Assembly: GCA_934661105.1 (NCBI GenBank)
Contig: CAKUIV010000025.1
Coordinates: 1-19,202, forward strand
Direction of reading: 5' to 3'
Source of the DNA: an uncultured Ellagibacter sp.
GTDB lineage: Bacteria; Actinomycetota; Coriobacteriia; Coriobacteriales; Eggerthellaceae
Length of the DNA: 19,202 nt
Shown here: positions 6,985-15,360 of the stretch, piece after piece
Layout of the letters: each line of letters starts with the position of its first letter
Position numbering within the stretch: position 1 is the first letter of the stretch
Translations under genes and position numbers: made by a program
The notes under the pieces: generated by a model
Databases searched by the model: none
What the model was told of the DNA's origin: nothing
What the model saw: the letters and a program-made list of their open reading frames with translations, nothing else

Positions 6985-8730
6985 ATGGAGTTGATGAGCG
7001 GAAACGAAGCCATCGCGCAGGGTGCCTGGGAAGCAGGCGCGCGCGTCGGCGTCGCTTACCCGGGAACCCCTTCGACCGAAACGCTCGAGGCGTTCGCGAA
7101 GAAAGACGGCGTATACGCTGAATGGTGCGTGAACGAGAAGGTTGCGGTCGAGGTCGGCCTTGGGGCGTCGGCTGGGGGAGCGCGCGTGCTCGCGACGATG
7201 AAGCACGTCGGTGTGAACGTCGCCGCCGACCCGCTGTTCACCGCGGCCTATACGGGCGTCGGCGGCGGTTTCGTCGTGTTGGCGGCCGACGACCCGGGCA
7301 TGTACTCTTCGCAAAACGAGCAAGACTCGCATTTCTATGCCCGTGCTGCGCATATTCCCATGCTCGACCCGGCCGACTCCGCCGAGGCGCTCGCGTTCAC
7401 GCGCGATGCATTCGAGCTGTCGGAGCGATTCGACGTTCCGTTCTTCATCCGTTCGACCGTCCGCGTCTCGCATACGAAGACGCCGGTGGAGCCTGGCGAG
7501 CGTGTCGAGGCGGAAACGAAGCCCTACGAAACCAAGCCCCAGAAATGGGTCATGATGCCCGCCTTCGCGAAACCGCGCCGAAAGGTGCAGCTCGAGCGCA
7601 TCGCCGAGCTTGAGCAATGGGCTGAAAACTGTCCGCACAACAAAGTGATTTCGCGCGGCAGCGAAATCGGGATCGTATGCGCGGGCGCAGCGTCCCAGCA
7701 CGTGCTCGAGGGCATGCCCGAGGCCTCGGTGTTCAAGCTCGGCTGCACGTGGCCGCTTCCCGCGAATGCCCTGCGCGATTTCGCCGCGAGCGTCGATAAG
7801 CTCTACGTCGTCGAAGAGGCGTCGAGCTACCTAACCGAAAGCGTTGCCGCTCTCGGAATCGACGTTGCCGCATTCCCTGCGCCTTTGCCGCGCGACGGGG
7901 AGCTTTCCTGCGGGCTCGTTCGCGCTGCGTTCGGCTGCATCGAGCCTTCCCATGCGCAAACCCAGACCGACGTTCCCGCCCGCCCGCCCGCGCTTTGCCC
8001 GGGCTGCCCGCATCGTCTCGTGTTCAAGGAGCTTTCGCGTATGCGCGCGATCGTCACGGGCGATATCGGATGCTACACGCTCGGCGCCCTGCCGCCCCTT
8101 TCGGCGATGGACACCTGCGTCGACATGGGCGCTTCGGTGTCGATGGCTCACGGCTTCGAGCTTGCGCTTTCGGGCACCGAGCACCGTCCGGTCGTTGCCG
8201 TCATAGGCGATTCCACGTTCGCGCACTCCGGTCTTTCCTCGCTGATTTCGACCGTGTACAACAAGGGTGCGGGCACGATTTGCATTCTCGATAACCGCAC
8301 GACTGCGATGACTGGGCGTCAGGGCAACCCCTTCAACGGCGAAACGCTGCAGCATCGCCCTTCACGAGAGCTCGACATGGAGGGCGTCATCTCGGCGCTC
8401 GGCGTCGAGGATGTCCGCACGGTCGATCCCAACGACGCAAAGGCGGTCCGCTCGGCGTTGCGCGCTGCGACTTCGGCCGACGACACGCTTTCTGTCATCG
8501 TGTTCAGGAGCCCCTGCGTTCTGCTCGAGCGTCATCGCGAGCCGGCGTTCGAGGTCAGCGCCGATTGCACCGCATGCGGCGTCTGTGCGATGCTCGGATG
8601 CCCGGCCATCGCGAAGGTCGAGGGCACGGGGCAAGCCGTTATCGACTCCGATCTGTGCATCGGGTGCGGCCAATGCGCGCAGTACTGCGCACGAGGGTTT
8701 ATCTCGCAAAACGAAAGGAGCCGCAAATGA
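6985..8730 (+). CDS. iorA: Indolepyruvate:ferredoxin oxidoreductase, alpha subunit
   Basis: This 581-residue thiamine-diphosphate enzyme subunit, with IorB, oxidatively decarboxylates arylpyruvates (indolepyruvate, phenylpyruvate, 4-hydroxyphenylpyruvate) to arylacetyl-CoA and reduces ferredoxin. The N-terminal pyrimidine-binding-type domain starts MELMSGNEAIAQGAWEAGARVGVAYPGTPSTET. The ThDP-pyrophosphate region carries GDIGCYTLG (from about 359) and GDSTFAHSGL (from about 408). The C-terminus holds two iron-sulfur motifs. The first has Cys528, Cys531, Cys534 and Cys539 followed by Pro; the second is CIGCGQCAQYC and lacks the usual following Pro. GAGAGGGAA lies just ahead of the ATG. The stop overlaps the iorB start (ATGA). 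Length and domain order are those of the family. Confidence 0.95.
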   Translation: MELMSGNEAIAQGAWEAGARVGVAYPGTPSTETLEAFAKKDGVYAEWCVNEKVAVEVGLGASAGGARVLATMKHVGVNVAADPLFTAAYTGVGGGFVVLAADDPGMYSSQNEQDSHFYARAAHIPMLDPADSAEALAFTRDAFELSERFDVPFFIRSTVRVSHTKTPVEPGERVEAETKPYETKPQKWVMMPAFAKPRRKVQLERIAELEQWAENCPHNKVISRGSEIGIVCAGAASQHVLEGMPEASVFKLGCTWPLPANALRDFAASVDKLYVVEEASSYLTESVAALGIDVAAFPAPLPRDGELSCGLVRAAFGCIEPSHAQTQTDVPARPPALCPGCPHRLVFKELSRMRAIVTGDIGCYTLGALPPLSAMDTCVDMGASVSMAHGFELALSGTEHRPVVAVIGDSTFAHSGLSSLISTVYNKGAGTICILDNRTTAMTGRQGNPFNGETLQHRPSRELDMEGVISALGVEDVRTVDPNDAKAVRSALRAATSADDTLSVIVFRSPCVLLERHREPAFEVSADCTACGVCAMLGCPAIAKVEGTGQAVIDSDLCIGCGQCAQYCARGFISQNERSRK

Positions 8731-9311
8731 GCAAGACGACGACGGTTCTTCTATGCGGCGTCGGCGGCCAAGGCACCATCCTCGCTGCCGACTTGCTTGC
8801 CCGTGCCGCGATGGCCTCGGGGCTTGATGTGAAGGTGTCCGAGATTCATGGCATGGCTCAGCGCGGCGGCGCTGTCACGACGGTCGTTCGTTTCGGCGAT
8901 GACGTTCAGTCCATGGTCGCCGATTTGGGTTGCGTCGATTGCGTCGTTTCCTTCGAAACGACCGAGGCACTTCGGAACCTGCCTTATCTGAAAGAAGGCG
9001 GCAGCCTGTTCGTGAACGATGAAGCCATAAAGCCGCTTCCCGTCGCGACGGGGCGTGCTTCCATGCCGGCGAATGCTCGCGGACGTCTTGCGGATTTGGG
9101 TGCAGTGCTCATTCCCGCAACCGAGCTCGCCCGCTCGGCGGGAACCCCGAAGGCCGCGAATGTCGTATTGCTCGGCGCGCTTTCCCAAGCGCTTGGATTC
9201 GAGGGCGATGTGTGGCAGCGCGTCATCGAGGAGCGCGTGCCTGAGAAATACCTTGACGTGAACCGCCGCGCATTCGAACTCGGTGCCTCGTTCACGACCG
9301 ATGGCGAGTAA
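8727..9311 (+). CDS. iorB: Indolepyruvate:ferredoxin oxidoreductase, beta subunit
   Basis: This 194-residue gamma-type domain subunit pairs with IorA. The opening LLCGVGGQGTILAADLLARAA carries the GxGGQG motif. VSEIHGMAQRGGAV is a second conserved block of the 2-oxoacid:ferredoxin oxidoreductase gamma family, thought to help bind CoA. The ATG at 8727 shares bases with the iorA stop and is preceded by AAAGGAG, so the two subunits are translationally coupled and probably made in equal amounts. An open frame extends further upstream inside iorA but is only overlap. Length agrees with known IorB proteins. Confidence 0.94.
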   Translation: MSKTTTVLLCGVGGQGTILAADLLARAAMASGLDVKVSEIHGMAQRGGAVTTVVRFGDDVQSMVADLGCVDCVVSFETTEALRNLPYLKEGGSLFVNDEAIKPLPVATGRASMPANARGRLADLGAVLIPATELARSAGTPKAANVVLLGALSQALGFEGDVWQRVIEERVPEKYLDVNRRAFELGASFTTDGE

Positions 9312-9322
9312 AGGAGCTTCCT

Positions 9323-9745
9323 ATGAGCGTATCGCAGATCAGCGTCTTCATTGAAAGCGAGCCGGGGCATCTTGTCCGCGTGCTCGACTCGTTCGTCGAG
9401 GCCGGCATCAACGTCCGTGGGTACAGCGCGTCCGACACCGGCGATTATGGCATCGTGCGCTTCATCGTCGACGACCCCGACGCTGCGCTTTCGGTTCTGC
9501 GCGAGCAGAATGCTGCGGCGACGAAAAGCGAGGTTCTCTGTCTCCGCCTTTCCGACACGCCGGGTGAGCTTGCGCGCGTCATGGGCATCATCGCGGCGCA
9601 CCATATCAACGTTGCATACAGTTATTCGCTCATCAGCACGTATATCGTCCTCTCGGTGAAAGATCTCGCAACAGCCGAGAGGATGCTTGAAGGCGAGCCT
9701 GTTGAGCTTATTGGACAAGACGACCTGAAGCATCTCGTCGCCTAA
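9323..9745 (+). CDS. Tandem ACT-domain protein 2
   Basis: This 140-residue protein has two ACT folds and no catalytic domain. The first starts VSQISVFIESEPGHLVRVLDSFVEAGINV and the second LCLRLSDTPGELARVMGIIAAHHINV. It is homologous to the ACT protein at 4621; both start with the pattern xSQ(I/L)(S/T)VF(I/L)E and share the AGIN turn. It sits 11 nt after iorB, with AAAGGAGC as ribosome binding site, and 34 nt before the second ligase. Probable role: amino-acid sensing linked to IorAB or PaaK. Ligand and partner are not determinable from sequence. Confidence 0.82.
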   Translation: MSVSQISVFIESEPGHLVRVLDSFVEAGINVRGYSASDTGDYGIVRFIVDDPDAALSVLREQNAAATKSEVLCLRLSDTPGELARVMGIIAAHHINVAYSYSLISTYIVLSVKDLATAERMLEGEPVELIGQDDLKHLVA

Positions 9746-9779
9746 CGCGTTTTCGCAACGTAGGAACTTGGAGAATACC

Positions 9780-11165
9780 GTGAATACCCCTCAAACTCCC
9801 GCATTCGACCCTTCTGTGAAAGGTGCTGCCCTCAAGGCGGCCGAAGCTGGCAATTTCGACGTGCTGCCCCTGTACGACCGTGCGATGGAAACCTCGAGCC
9901 GTGAGCGCATTCGCGCGATCCAGCTCGAAAAGCTCATTGCCCAGGTTCAGTACACCTACGAAAACGTCGAATGGTACCGTATCAAGATGGACGAGATGGG
10001 CGTGTCGCCTTCCGACATCAAAACGCTCGACGACGTGCGCAAGCTTCCCTTCACCGACAAGTCTGCGCTGCGCGATACGTTCCCGTACGGTCTTTTTGCG
10101 CAACCGCTCGACAAGATCGTCGAGATGCATGCGTCTTCCGGCACCACCGGCAAGCCGATCGTCGTCGGCTATACCGAACACGACATGCAGGTGTGGAGCG
10201 AATGCATCGCGCGCCTTGCGAGCATGGCGGGGGTCGTTCCGGGCGACCGCGTGCAGATGGCGTTTGGGTACGGCATGTTCACCGGCGGGTTCGGCTTGCA
10301 CTACGGCTGCATGAAGCTCGGTTGCACCATGATTCCGGCCGGTTCGGGCAATACCGAACGCCATATCCAGATGATTCAGGATTACGGAACCACCGTCCTC
10401 ATCGCCACGCCCACCTACGCCCTTCATATCTGCGAGGTCGGTGAGAAAATGGGCTACGATTGGTCGAAATCGACGTTGCGCGTGGGGCTTTTCGGCGGTG
10501 AGCCGTGCCCGCCGGGCTTGAAGGCCGAAATCGAGAGCCGTATGCATATCGTCTGCACCGACAACTACGGCCTCACTGAGGTTATGGGCCCTGGCGTTTC
10601 GGGCGAATGCCTTGCCGAGCGCGATATGCAGCATATCGCCGAGGATCACTTCCTTTGGGAAGTCGTCGACCCGGCAACTGGTGAACCCGTCCCCGAAGGC
10701 GAGATGGGCGAGCTCGTTCTCACGCCTCTCGACAAAGAGGGAATCCCCGTGCTCCGCTACCGCACGCATGATTTGACGCGTGTCGTTACCGAGCGTTGCC
10801 GTTGCGGGCGCACGCATGCTCGCATGCAGAAGGTGCGTTCGCGATGCGATGACATGCTCATCATTCGCGGTACGAACGTGTTCCCGAGCCAGGTCGAGGA
10901 CGTGCTTGCGGGGATCGAGGGCGTGACCCCGCATTACCTCATCGTGGTCGACAACGAAACCGGCCTCGATCGTATGACGGTGCACGTTGAGCTCAAGCCC
11001 GAGGCGTTCAGCGACTCCTTCGAGGAGATGGACCGCTTCCGGTCGTTCATCGCTGACAAGCTGAAAGGCACGTTGCTCGTCGGTGTGAAGGTGAAGCTCG
11101 TTGAACCGGGCGGCATCGAGCGCACGACCGGCAAGGCGAAGCACGTGAAAGATCTGCGCAAATAG
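9780..11165 (+). CDS. paaK: Phenylacetate-CoA ligase 2 (AMP-forming)
   Basis: This second arylacetate-CoA ligase of 461 residues contains the ATP loop HASSGTTG at 117-124, YGLTEVMGPG at 263-272, RYRTHD, CRCGRTH, and a C-terminal TTGKAKHVKDLRK segment carrying the probable catalytic lysine. It shares long blocks with the ligase at 3314 but has about 25 extra N-terminal residues. GTG at 9780 is favoured because GGAG stands 6 nt upstream; an in-frame TTG at 9768 with a poorer site would add four residues. Located directly after iorAB and an ACT gene, it likely works on the same aryl groups, either recycling free arylacetate to the CoA ester or feeding IorAB in the reductive direction. Its substrate may differ from that of the paralogue. 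Confidence 0.88.
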   Translation: MNTPQTPAFDPSVKGAALKAAEAGNFDVLPLYDRAMETSSRERIRAIQLEKLIAQVQYTYENVEWYRIKMDEMGVSPSDIKTLDDVRKLPFTDKSALRDTFPYGLFAQPLDKIVEMHASSGTTGKPIVVGYTEHDMQVWSECIARLASMAGVVPGDRVQMAFGYGMFTGGFGLHYGCMKLGCTMIPAGSGNTERHIQMIQDYGTTVLIATPTYALHICEVGEKMGYDWSKSTLRVGLFGGEPCPPGLKAEIESRMHIVCTDNYGLTEVMGPGVSGECLAERDMQHIAEDHFLWEVVDPATGEPVPEGEMGELVLTPLDKEGIPVLRYRTHDLTRVVTERCRCGRTHARMQKVRSRCDDMLIIRGTNVFPSQVEDVLAGIEGVTPHYLIVVDNETGLDRMTVHVELKPEAFSDSFEEMDRFRSFIADKLKGTLLVGVKVKLVEPGGIERTTGKAKHVKDLRK

Positions 11166-11181
11166 CATCGGGCTTGCCCAT

Positions 11182-11226
11182 ACGAAATGACGTCGGCGCA
11201 CTACACGCCGGCGTCGTTTCGTTTAA
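11182..11226. terminator. Long hairpin after phenylacetate-CoA ligase 2, probable terminator
   Basis: A 17-bp stem with two G-T wobbles pairs 11182-11198 with 11206-11222 around a 7-nt loop. The base of the stem is A/T-rich (ACGAAAT against GTTTCGT), so it could end transcription in either direction. It lies 16 nt after the ligase stop and about 40 nt before the next gene's start region, marking the end of the ior-paaK unit. Confidence 0.65.
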
Positions 11227-11263
11227 CGAAGCTTTCAGACTGCAATGGTGGGAGAGGACTGAC

Positions 11264-12181
11264 GTGAAATCAAAGGTCGTCGGGCGTTTCGCCCCGTCGC
11301 CAACCGGACGTATGCATGCGGGCAACATCTACGCTGCGCTTGTTGCATGGCTCGTCGCCAAATCCCAAGGCGGCGAAATCGTGCTGCGCATCGAGGATCT
11401 GGATCGCGAGCGATCGAAGCCGCGTTATATCGATGCGGTACAGCGCGATTTCGAAATGCTCGGTCTTACCTGGGACCGCGGACCGTTCTTCCAGCATGAC
11501 CGTGACGATGCGTACGAGCAGGCGTTTCGCATCCTTGATGACAAGGGGCTTGTGTATCCTTGCTATTGCACGCGCGCTGATTTGCATGCAGCCTCGGCCC
11601 CTCATCGAGGTGAGAAACTCGTGTATCCGGGCACGTGTCGACACTTAAGCGTCGAGGAGCGTAAAGCGAAGGAAGCGTCTGGTCGCAGATCCGCTTCGCG
11701 TCTCAAGGTCGACGACGAGACGATCTCGTTTCATGATGCCGTACAGGGTTTTTATAGCCAGAATCTCGAACGCGATTGCGGTGATTTCCTTATTCGTCGA
11801 TCGGACCAGGAATTCGCCTATCAACTTGCCGTCGTCGTCGACGATGCGGCACAGGGCGTTACGAGTGTTGTGCGGGGCGTCGACCTTTTATGCTCAACGC
11901 CGCAGCAAATCTATCTGCAGAATCTTCTTGGGCTCGACCACCCCGAATATGCCCATATCCCATTGCTTGTCGCTGAAGAGAATCGTCGTTTGTCGAAGCG
12001 CGATCACGATGCGTCTCTTGATTCGCTTTTCGATCGATTCAAGACGCCTGAGGCGATTTTGGGACATATCGCCGGTATCACGGGGCTTGCTCCTGCCTGC
12101 GATCCGGCTTCGGCGGACGAGCTTCTCTCTTGCTTTTCTCTCAATGCGCTGCATGATAGAATCCAAGTGAAATGGGAATAA
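11264..12181 (+). CDS. gluQ: Glutamyl-Q tRNA(Asp) synthetase
   Basis: This truncated glutamyl-tRNA synthetase paralogue activates glutamate and attaches it to queuosine in the wobble position of tRNA(Asp). It has the class I catalytic core but no anticodon-binding domain (305 residues against about 470 for GltX). The HIGH-type motif is MHAGN (17-21) after GRFAPSPTG, and the KMSKS-type motif is RLSKRD (242-247). Zn ligands Cys100, Cys102, Tyr121 and Cys125 match the C-x-C...Y-x3-C pattern typical of GluQ-RS (YadB). GTG at 11264 is chosen because GGGAGAGGA lies just upstream and the protein then begins at the family's normal point; an open frame runs back to 11174. No queuosine biosynthesis gene is in the window. 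Confidence 0.88.
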   Translation: MKSKVVGRFAPSPTGRMHAGNIYAALVAWLVAKSQGGEIVLRIEDLDRERSKPRYIDAVQRDFEMLGLTWDRGPFFQHDRDDAYEQAFRILDDKGLVYPCYCTRADLHAASAPHRGEKLVYPGTCRHLSVEERKAKEASGRRSASRLKVDDETISFHDAVQGFYSQNLERDCGDFLIRRSDQEFAYQLAVVVDDAAQGVTSVVRGVDLLCSTPQQIYLQNLLGLDHPEYAHIPLLVAEENRRLSKRDHDASLDSLFDRFKTPEAILGHIAGITGLAPACDPASADELLSCFSLNALHDRIQVKWE

Positions 12182-12244
12182 TCCCACAGCGGGTTCTGTA
12201 AAAGGGGAGTTTCGAGCCCGCGAATCATGGAAGCGGGGTATATC

Positions 12245-12691
12245 ATGACTTATTCGAAGATCCTTGTCGGATACGACTGCTCTCAGGCGGCAACGCGCGC
12301 CCTTTCCGATGCATACGAGCTTCTCGACCATGGAATGGCTGAATCGATCGTCATCCTCATGGTCACCGATCCCGAGCGAACGGGCGACCCGGCGTTCAAT
12401 GCTGCTGCTCGTGCTGCGGGCGTTCTCCTGTCGACGATCGGCGACGAAGAGGAAGCGCTTGAGAACCTTAAGAAGAGCCTCGGCGATCAGGTCTCCGCGC
12501 ATGAAAACGCAACCGAACTTCGCGTCGCGTTCGGCAAGCCCCAGGATGCGATCCTTTCGGTCTCCGAAAAGGAAGGTTGCGGGCTCATCGTCATGGGAAG
12601 CCGCGGTCTGGGAGCGGTTCGAGCGATGCTCGGCAGCGTGAGCACCGCTGTGCTTCGCGAATCTTCCGTTCCCGTGCTTGTCACGAAGTAG
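12245..12691 (+). CDS. Universal stress protein (UspA family)
   Basis: This 148-residue single-domain Usp has the opening YSKILVGYDCSQAATRALSDA and the C-terminal nucleotide-binding glycine stretch GSRGLGAVRAMLGSVS followed by SVPVLVTK. That pattern belongs to the ATP-binding branch of the family. Such proteins are cytosolic dimers induced by stress or growth arrest; a specific function cannot be assigned. The ATG at 12245 is preferred over the one at 12227 because GCGGGG precedes it at normal distance. It lies 63 nt after gluQ and is followed by a strong terminator. Confidence 0.88.
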   Translation: MTYSKILVGYDCSQAATRALSDAYELLDHGMAESIVILMVTDPERTGDPAFNAAARAAGVLLSTIGDEEEALENLKKSLGDQVSAHENATELRVAFGKPQDAILSVSEKEGCGLIVMGSRGLGAVRAMLGSVSTAVLRESSVPVLVTK

Positions 12692-12709
12692 CCGACTCTT
12701 TTATCAACG

Positions 12710-12751
12710 AAAAGCGCTTCTCGGCAATTATGTGCACGAGGAGCGCTTTTT
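12710..12751. terminator. Rho-independent terminator between convergent genes
   Basis: A 14-bp stem with one G-T wobble pairs 12710-12723 with 12737-12750 around a 13-nt loop. The flanks are AAAA on the left and TTTTT on the right, so it can terminate the usp transcript on the plus strand and the prenyltransferase transcript on the minus strand. Confidence 0.85.
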
Positions 12752-12786
12752 CGTGCCTCTTCTCTGCTTCGGTCAGCCGTGCGGCT

Positions 12787-13740
12787 TTATGGGGCAAGGA
12801 CAACTGCGCCGCTTGCGAGGATGCCGGCTGCATAGAACGCCCCGAGCGCGATATTGACGCCGCAGATCTGAGCCATGGCGCCGATACGGGTTTGCGGGGC
12901 AAGCGGATTCTTCAGGAGCGCTTTCAGCAGGGGATACGACGCTAAAAGAGCGAAGGGGACGATAATGATTCCCCTTGTGAAGAACACGGCGATGATAACC
13001 GCGAGGGCGATCATCCACACGAAGACGAGGGCGTGGTACAACGTGCGGGCGCGCGGGCGTCCGAGGCGCGTGGGAAGCGTGTGGCGATCGGCTTCGATGT
13101 CCTTCTCGATGTCGCACGTGTTGTTCGTCATCATGATGAGTCCGACGCCGATGATCGTCGGGACGGCCCAGAGCAACATGATGAAATCAAGCGTGCCCGT
13201 AAGCGCCTGATAGCAGGCGAGGGGAATGATTCCTCCCATCACGATGCCGCTCACCGCTTCGCCGAGCGGGAGATACGAGATGGGCGTTTTGCCGGCCGAG
13301 TACAACACGACGAATATCGCGCCGATGATTCCGAGCACGAGCGGAATCCAACCTGCGCTAGAGATGACATAGGCGCCGAGTAAAAACGCGGCAACGAGTA
13401 GGCCGACAGCGAGCCGAAGAGCCGACTTCGGGTTCACGTTGTTGTATACGAGGACGGCGTCGGTTGGATCGACGTTGTCATCCTCGCTATCGGTGCCTTT
13501 CACGTAATCGTAATAGTCGTTGAACGTGTTCACCGACGACTGCATGAGGATGCAGATGACGAGAAGAACACACGCCATCGTTGCGGAGATGGCGGGGCTG
13601 GTCACGGCAGCGCAGCTGGTCGCGACAAGAACGGGTAGAATCGCTGCCGGCCACGTATGGGGGGCGGCGAGCTCTACTGCCATCTTCAAAGTAAAACGTT
13701 CATACGTGGTTGCGTGTTGTTTTGAGGCTGAATCGGTCAT
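12787..13740 (-). CDS. menA: 1,4-dihydroxy-2-naphthoate polyprenyltransferase (MenA-like, UbiA family)
   Basis: This 317-residue integral membrane enzyme joins a polyprenyl chain to 1,4-dihydroxy-2-naphthoate in menaquinone synthesis. The first Asp-rich motif is NTFNDYYDYVKGTD and the second is NTCDIEKDIEADRHTLPTRLG; both bind Mg-prenyl diphosphate in UbiA enzymes. About eight or nine hydrophobic segments are visible. The MenA-style NDYYDYxKGTD favours MenA over UbiA. The start is taken as the ATG at 13738-13740, giving MTDSASKQHATTYERF before the first membrane-proximal segment; its ribosome binding site is poor, and an upstream in-frame ATG at 13854 would overlap the divergent gene. It is the only minus-strand gene in the window. 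Menaquinone is the expected quinone in this lineage. Confidence 0.85.
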   Translation of the reverse strand: MTDSASKQHATTYERFTLKMAVELAAPHTWPAAILPVLVATSCAAVTSPAISATMACVLLVICILMQSSVNTFNDYYDYVKGTDSEDDNVDPTDAVLVYNNVNPKSALRLAVGLLVAAFLLGAYVISSAGWIPLVLGIIGAIFVVLYSAGKTPISYLPLGEAVSGIVMGGIIPLACYQALTGTLDFIMLLWAVPTIIGVGLIMMTNNTCDIEKDIEADRHTLPTRLGRPRARTLYHALVFVWMIALAVIIAVFFTRGIIIVPFALLASYPLLKALLKNPLAPQTRIGAMAQICGVNIALGAFYAAGILASGAVVLAP

Positions 13741-13834
13741 TTGTTCGTAAATTGCCTTCCCGAGCGTTTCCCTTGCGCTCGATGCGGTACTATGCAACCA
13801 TTCATTGTACCGTTTTCGGGAGGTTCTGCCTGCT
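13741..13834. promoter_or_regulatory. Divergent promoter region with an inverted repeat
   Basis: This gap separates the prenyltransferase from the divergent thioesterase and must hold promoters for both. TACAAT on the minus strand (13804-13809) and TACTAT on the plus strand (13788-13793) are possible -10 boxes, each without a good -35. CGGTAC (13785-13790) and GTACCG (13807-13812) form a 6-bp inverted repeat with a 16-nt centre, a possible shared operator. Confidence 0.35.
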
Positions 13835-14275
13835 ATGCGTCTTAATGTTCCCATTTCCGTTCGCTACGGCGAAACCGATATGATGGGCGTGGTGTATCAC
13901 GCGAACTACATTTTGTATTTCGAGGATGCGCGAGAACGATATCTTCACGAATTGGGCTTCCCTTATGCTGAACTTGAAAAACGGGGCTATATTTCTCCGG
14001 TCCTCCATATCGAGTGCGACTATGGCGAATCTCTTCGCTATGGCGATGACGTCATCGTGCAGCTTGCGGTTACGGATCTCAAGGCGACGCGCGTGCAATT
14101 CCGCTATCGTATTTTCGCGAACGGCGCCGACGTCGATACGGGCAAGCCGTTTGCGACCGGCATGAGCGAACACTGCCTTGTCGAACGCGATGGTTTCAAG
14201 CCAGTGAGCATGAAAAAGGTCACTCCCGAGCTTTACGAACGCTATAAAGCTGCTCTTGAGCCCGATTTCCGCTGA
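13835..14275 (+). CDS. Hotdog-fold acyl-CoA thioesterase (YbgC/4HBT type)
   Basis: This 146-residue single-domain hotdog protein hydrolyses acyl- or aroyl-CoA thioesters. The family signature is clear near the N-terminus: RYGETDMMGVVYHANYILYFEDARERYL, with the catalytic Asp in TDMMG and the VVYH block. ATG at 13835 follows GGGAGG by 11 nt; an in-frame start at 13805 would add ten residues. Relatives include 4-hydroxybenzoyl-CoA thioesterase and the Tol-Pal-associated YbgC. Next to a MenA-like gene, a role in releasing 1,4-dihydroxy-2-naphthoate from its CoA ester (a known job of hotdog thioesterases) is attractive but only an inference from position. Confidence 0.85.
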   Translation: MRLNVPISVRYGETDMMGVVYHANYILYFEDARERYLHELGFPYAELEKRGYISPVLHIECDYGESLRYGDDVIVQLAVTDLKATRVQFRYRIFANGADVDTGKPFATGMSEHCLVERDGFKPVSMKKVTPELYERYKAALEPDFR

Positions 14276-14427
14276 TTCAGGTTCATAAGGACCCTGCGCG
14301 TCTTTCCTTGCTTTGGAGAACGTTCGAGCGTATCTGGTTAATTCTACGTGCTCGGGTATCATAACGACTATCGTATTATGTGATTCCGCCTCGATGGGGC
14401 GGAGCTTAAACGATTGAGAGGATCATC
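14276..14427 (+). promoter_or_regulatory. Promoter region of the acetamidase/formamidase gene
   Basis: This 152-nt gap contains two possible -10 boxes, TATCAT (14357-14362) and TATTAT (14374-14379), neither with a convincing -35. A small hairpin, CCGCC-6 nt-GGCGG, lies just upstream of the GAGAGGA ribosome binding site and could affect translation. No terminator is evident after the thioesterase. Confidence 0.3.
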
Positions 14428-15324
14428 ATGATTGAATTGAACGACGAGAAAACGCTGTTTTTCTTCGATCGCGATTTGGAGCCGGTGCTTACGGTGCCGT
14501 CTGGCGAAACGGTGCGCATTCGAACGAAGGATTGCTTTAGCAATCAGCTGCAGGGCCCCGAAGATCAGATGAACGACATCGATTGGGATGCAGTGAATCC
14601 TGCAACCGGTCCGATTTTCGTTGAAGGCGCGAAAGCCGGCGGTGCCTTGAAGGTGACGATCGAGTCTATCGAGCTCGACGGTCAGACGTGTTCCTGCACG
14701 GGAAAGGACGAAGGCCCCTGTGGCGATCGTTTTGACGATTGGGAGACGCACTATTGCAAGGTGGACGGTAGCAAACTCGTGTGGGATGACCGGTTGAGCA
14801 TTCCGCTGTCCCCGATGATCGGCGTGATCGGCGTTGCGCCCGAAGGCGAGCCGGTGAACTGCGGAACGCCCGGCAAGCACGGTGGCAACATGGACAACAC
14901 TGCCATCACCGCTGGCGCGACGCTGTATTTTCCTGTTGCAGTCGACGGGGCCCTGTTCGGATGCGGTGACATGCATGCGGCGATGGGTGACGGTGAAATC
15001 AGCGTTTCAGGTGCCGAGGTCGCCGGGTACGCGACGGTCACGCTGACGGCGATACCTGACCTTGCGCTTTCGAACCCGCTTATCGAGAACGAAACGCATC
15101 TGGGCATTATCGTGTCGGCTGATTCGCTCGACGAGGCGGCTGAGCTTGCGGTTCAGCAGATGGTTGATCTGCTTGCTTCGCGTACGGAGGAATCGGAAGC
15201 CGATCTTGTGATGCTCTTGTCGCTTGTGGCTGACGTTGAAATATGTCAGATGGTCGACCCGCAAAAGACCGTGCGTTTTATGGTTCCGAAATACGTTCTC
15301 GACTCCATCGGATTCGAGCTTTAA
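14428..15324 (+). CDS. Acetamidase/formamidase family amidohydrolase
   Basis: This 298-residue protein is of the FmdA/AmdA family, which hydrolyses short aliphatic amides such as formamide and acetamide to the acid and ammonia. Family blocks seen are NPATGPIFVEGAKAGGALKVTI (about 57-78), HGGNMDNTAI (151-160) and the metal-site-like GDMHAAMGDGE (180-190). Cys87, Cys89 and Cys98 form a small cysteine-rich insert. The ATG is preceded by GAGAGGA. The gene stands alone between its own promoter region and a strong terminator, so it appears monocistronic. Substrate is unproven, and other small amides or cyclic amides are possible. Confidence 0.88.
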   Translation: MIELNDEKTLFFFDRDLEPVLTVPSGETVRIRTKDCFSNQLQGPEDQMNDIDWDAVNPATGPIFVEGAKAGGALKVTIESIELDGQTCSCTGKDEGPCGDRFDDWETHYCKVDGSKLVWDDRLSIPLSPMIGVIGVAPEGEPVNCGTPGKHGGNMDNTAITAGATLYFPVAVDGALFGCGDMHAAMGDGEISVSGAEVAGYATVTLTAIPDLALSNPLIENETHLGIIVSADSLDEAAELAVQQMVDLLASRTEESEADLVMLLSLVADVEICQMVDPQKTVRFMVPKYVLDSIGFEL

Positions 15325-15360
15325 GATAGACGTTCTTGACCCATACGACAGTACTTGCGT

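Noticed and set aside
9708..11201. Antisense open frame of 497 codons opposite phenylacetate-CoA ligase 2
   Set aside because: It exactly covers a recognised gene, has low-complexity His/Arg/Ala composition and no family resemblance. The frame opposite ligase 1 (3308-4381) is rejected for the same reason.
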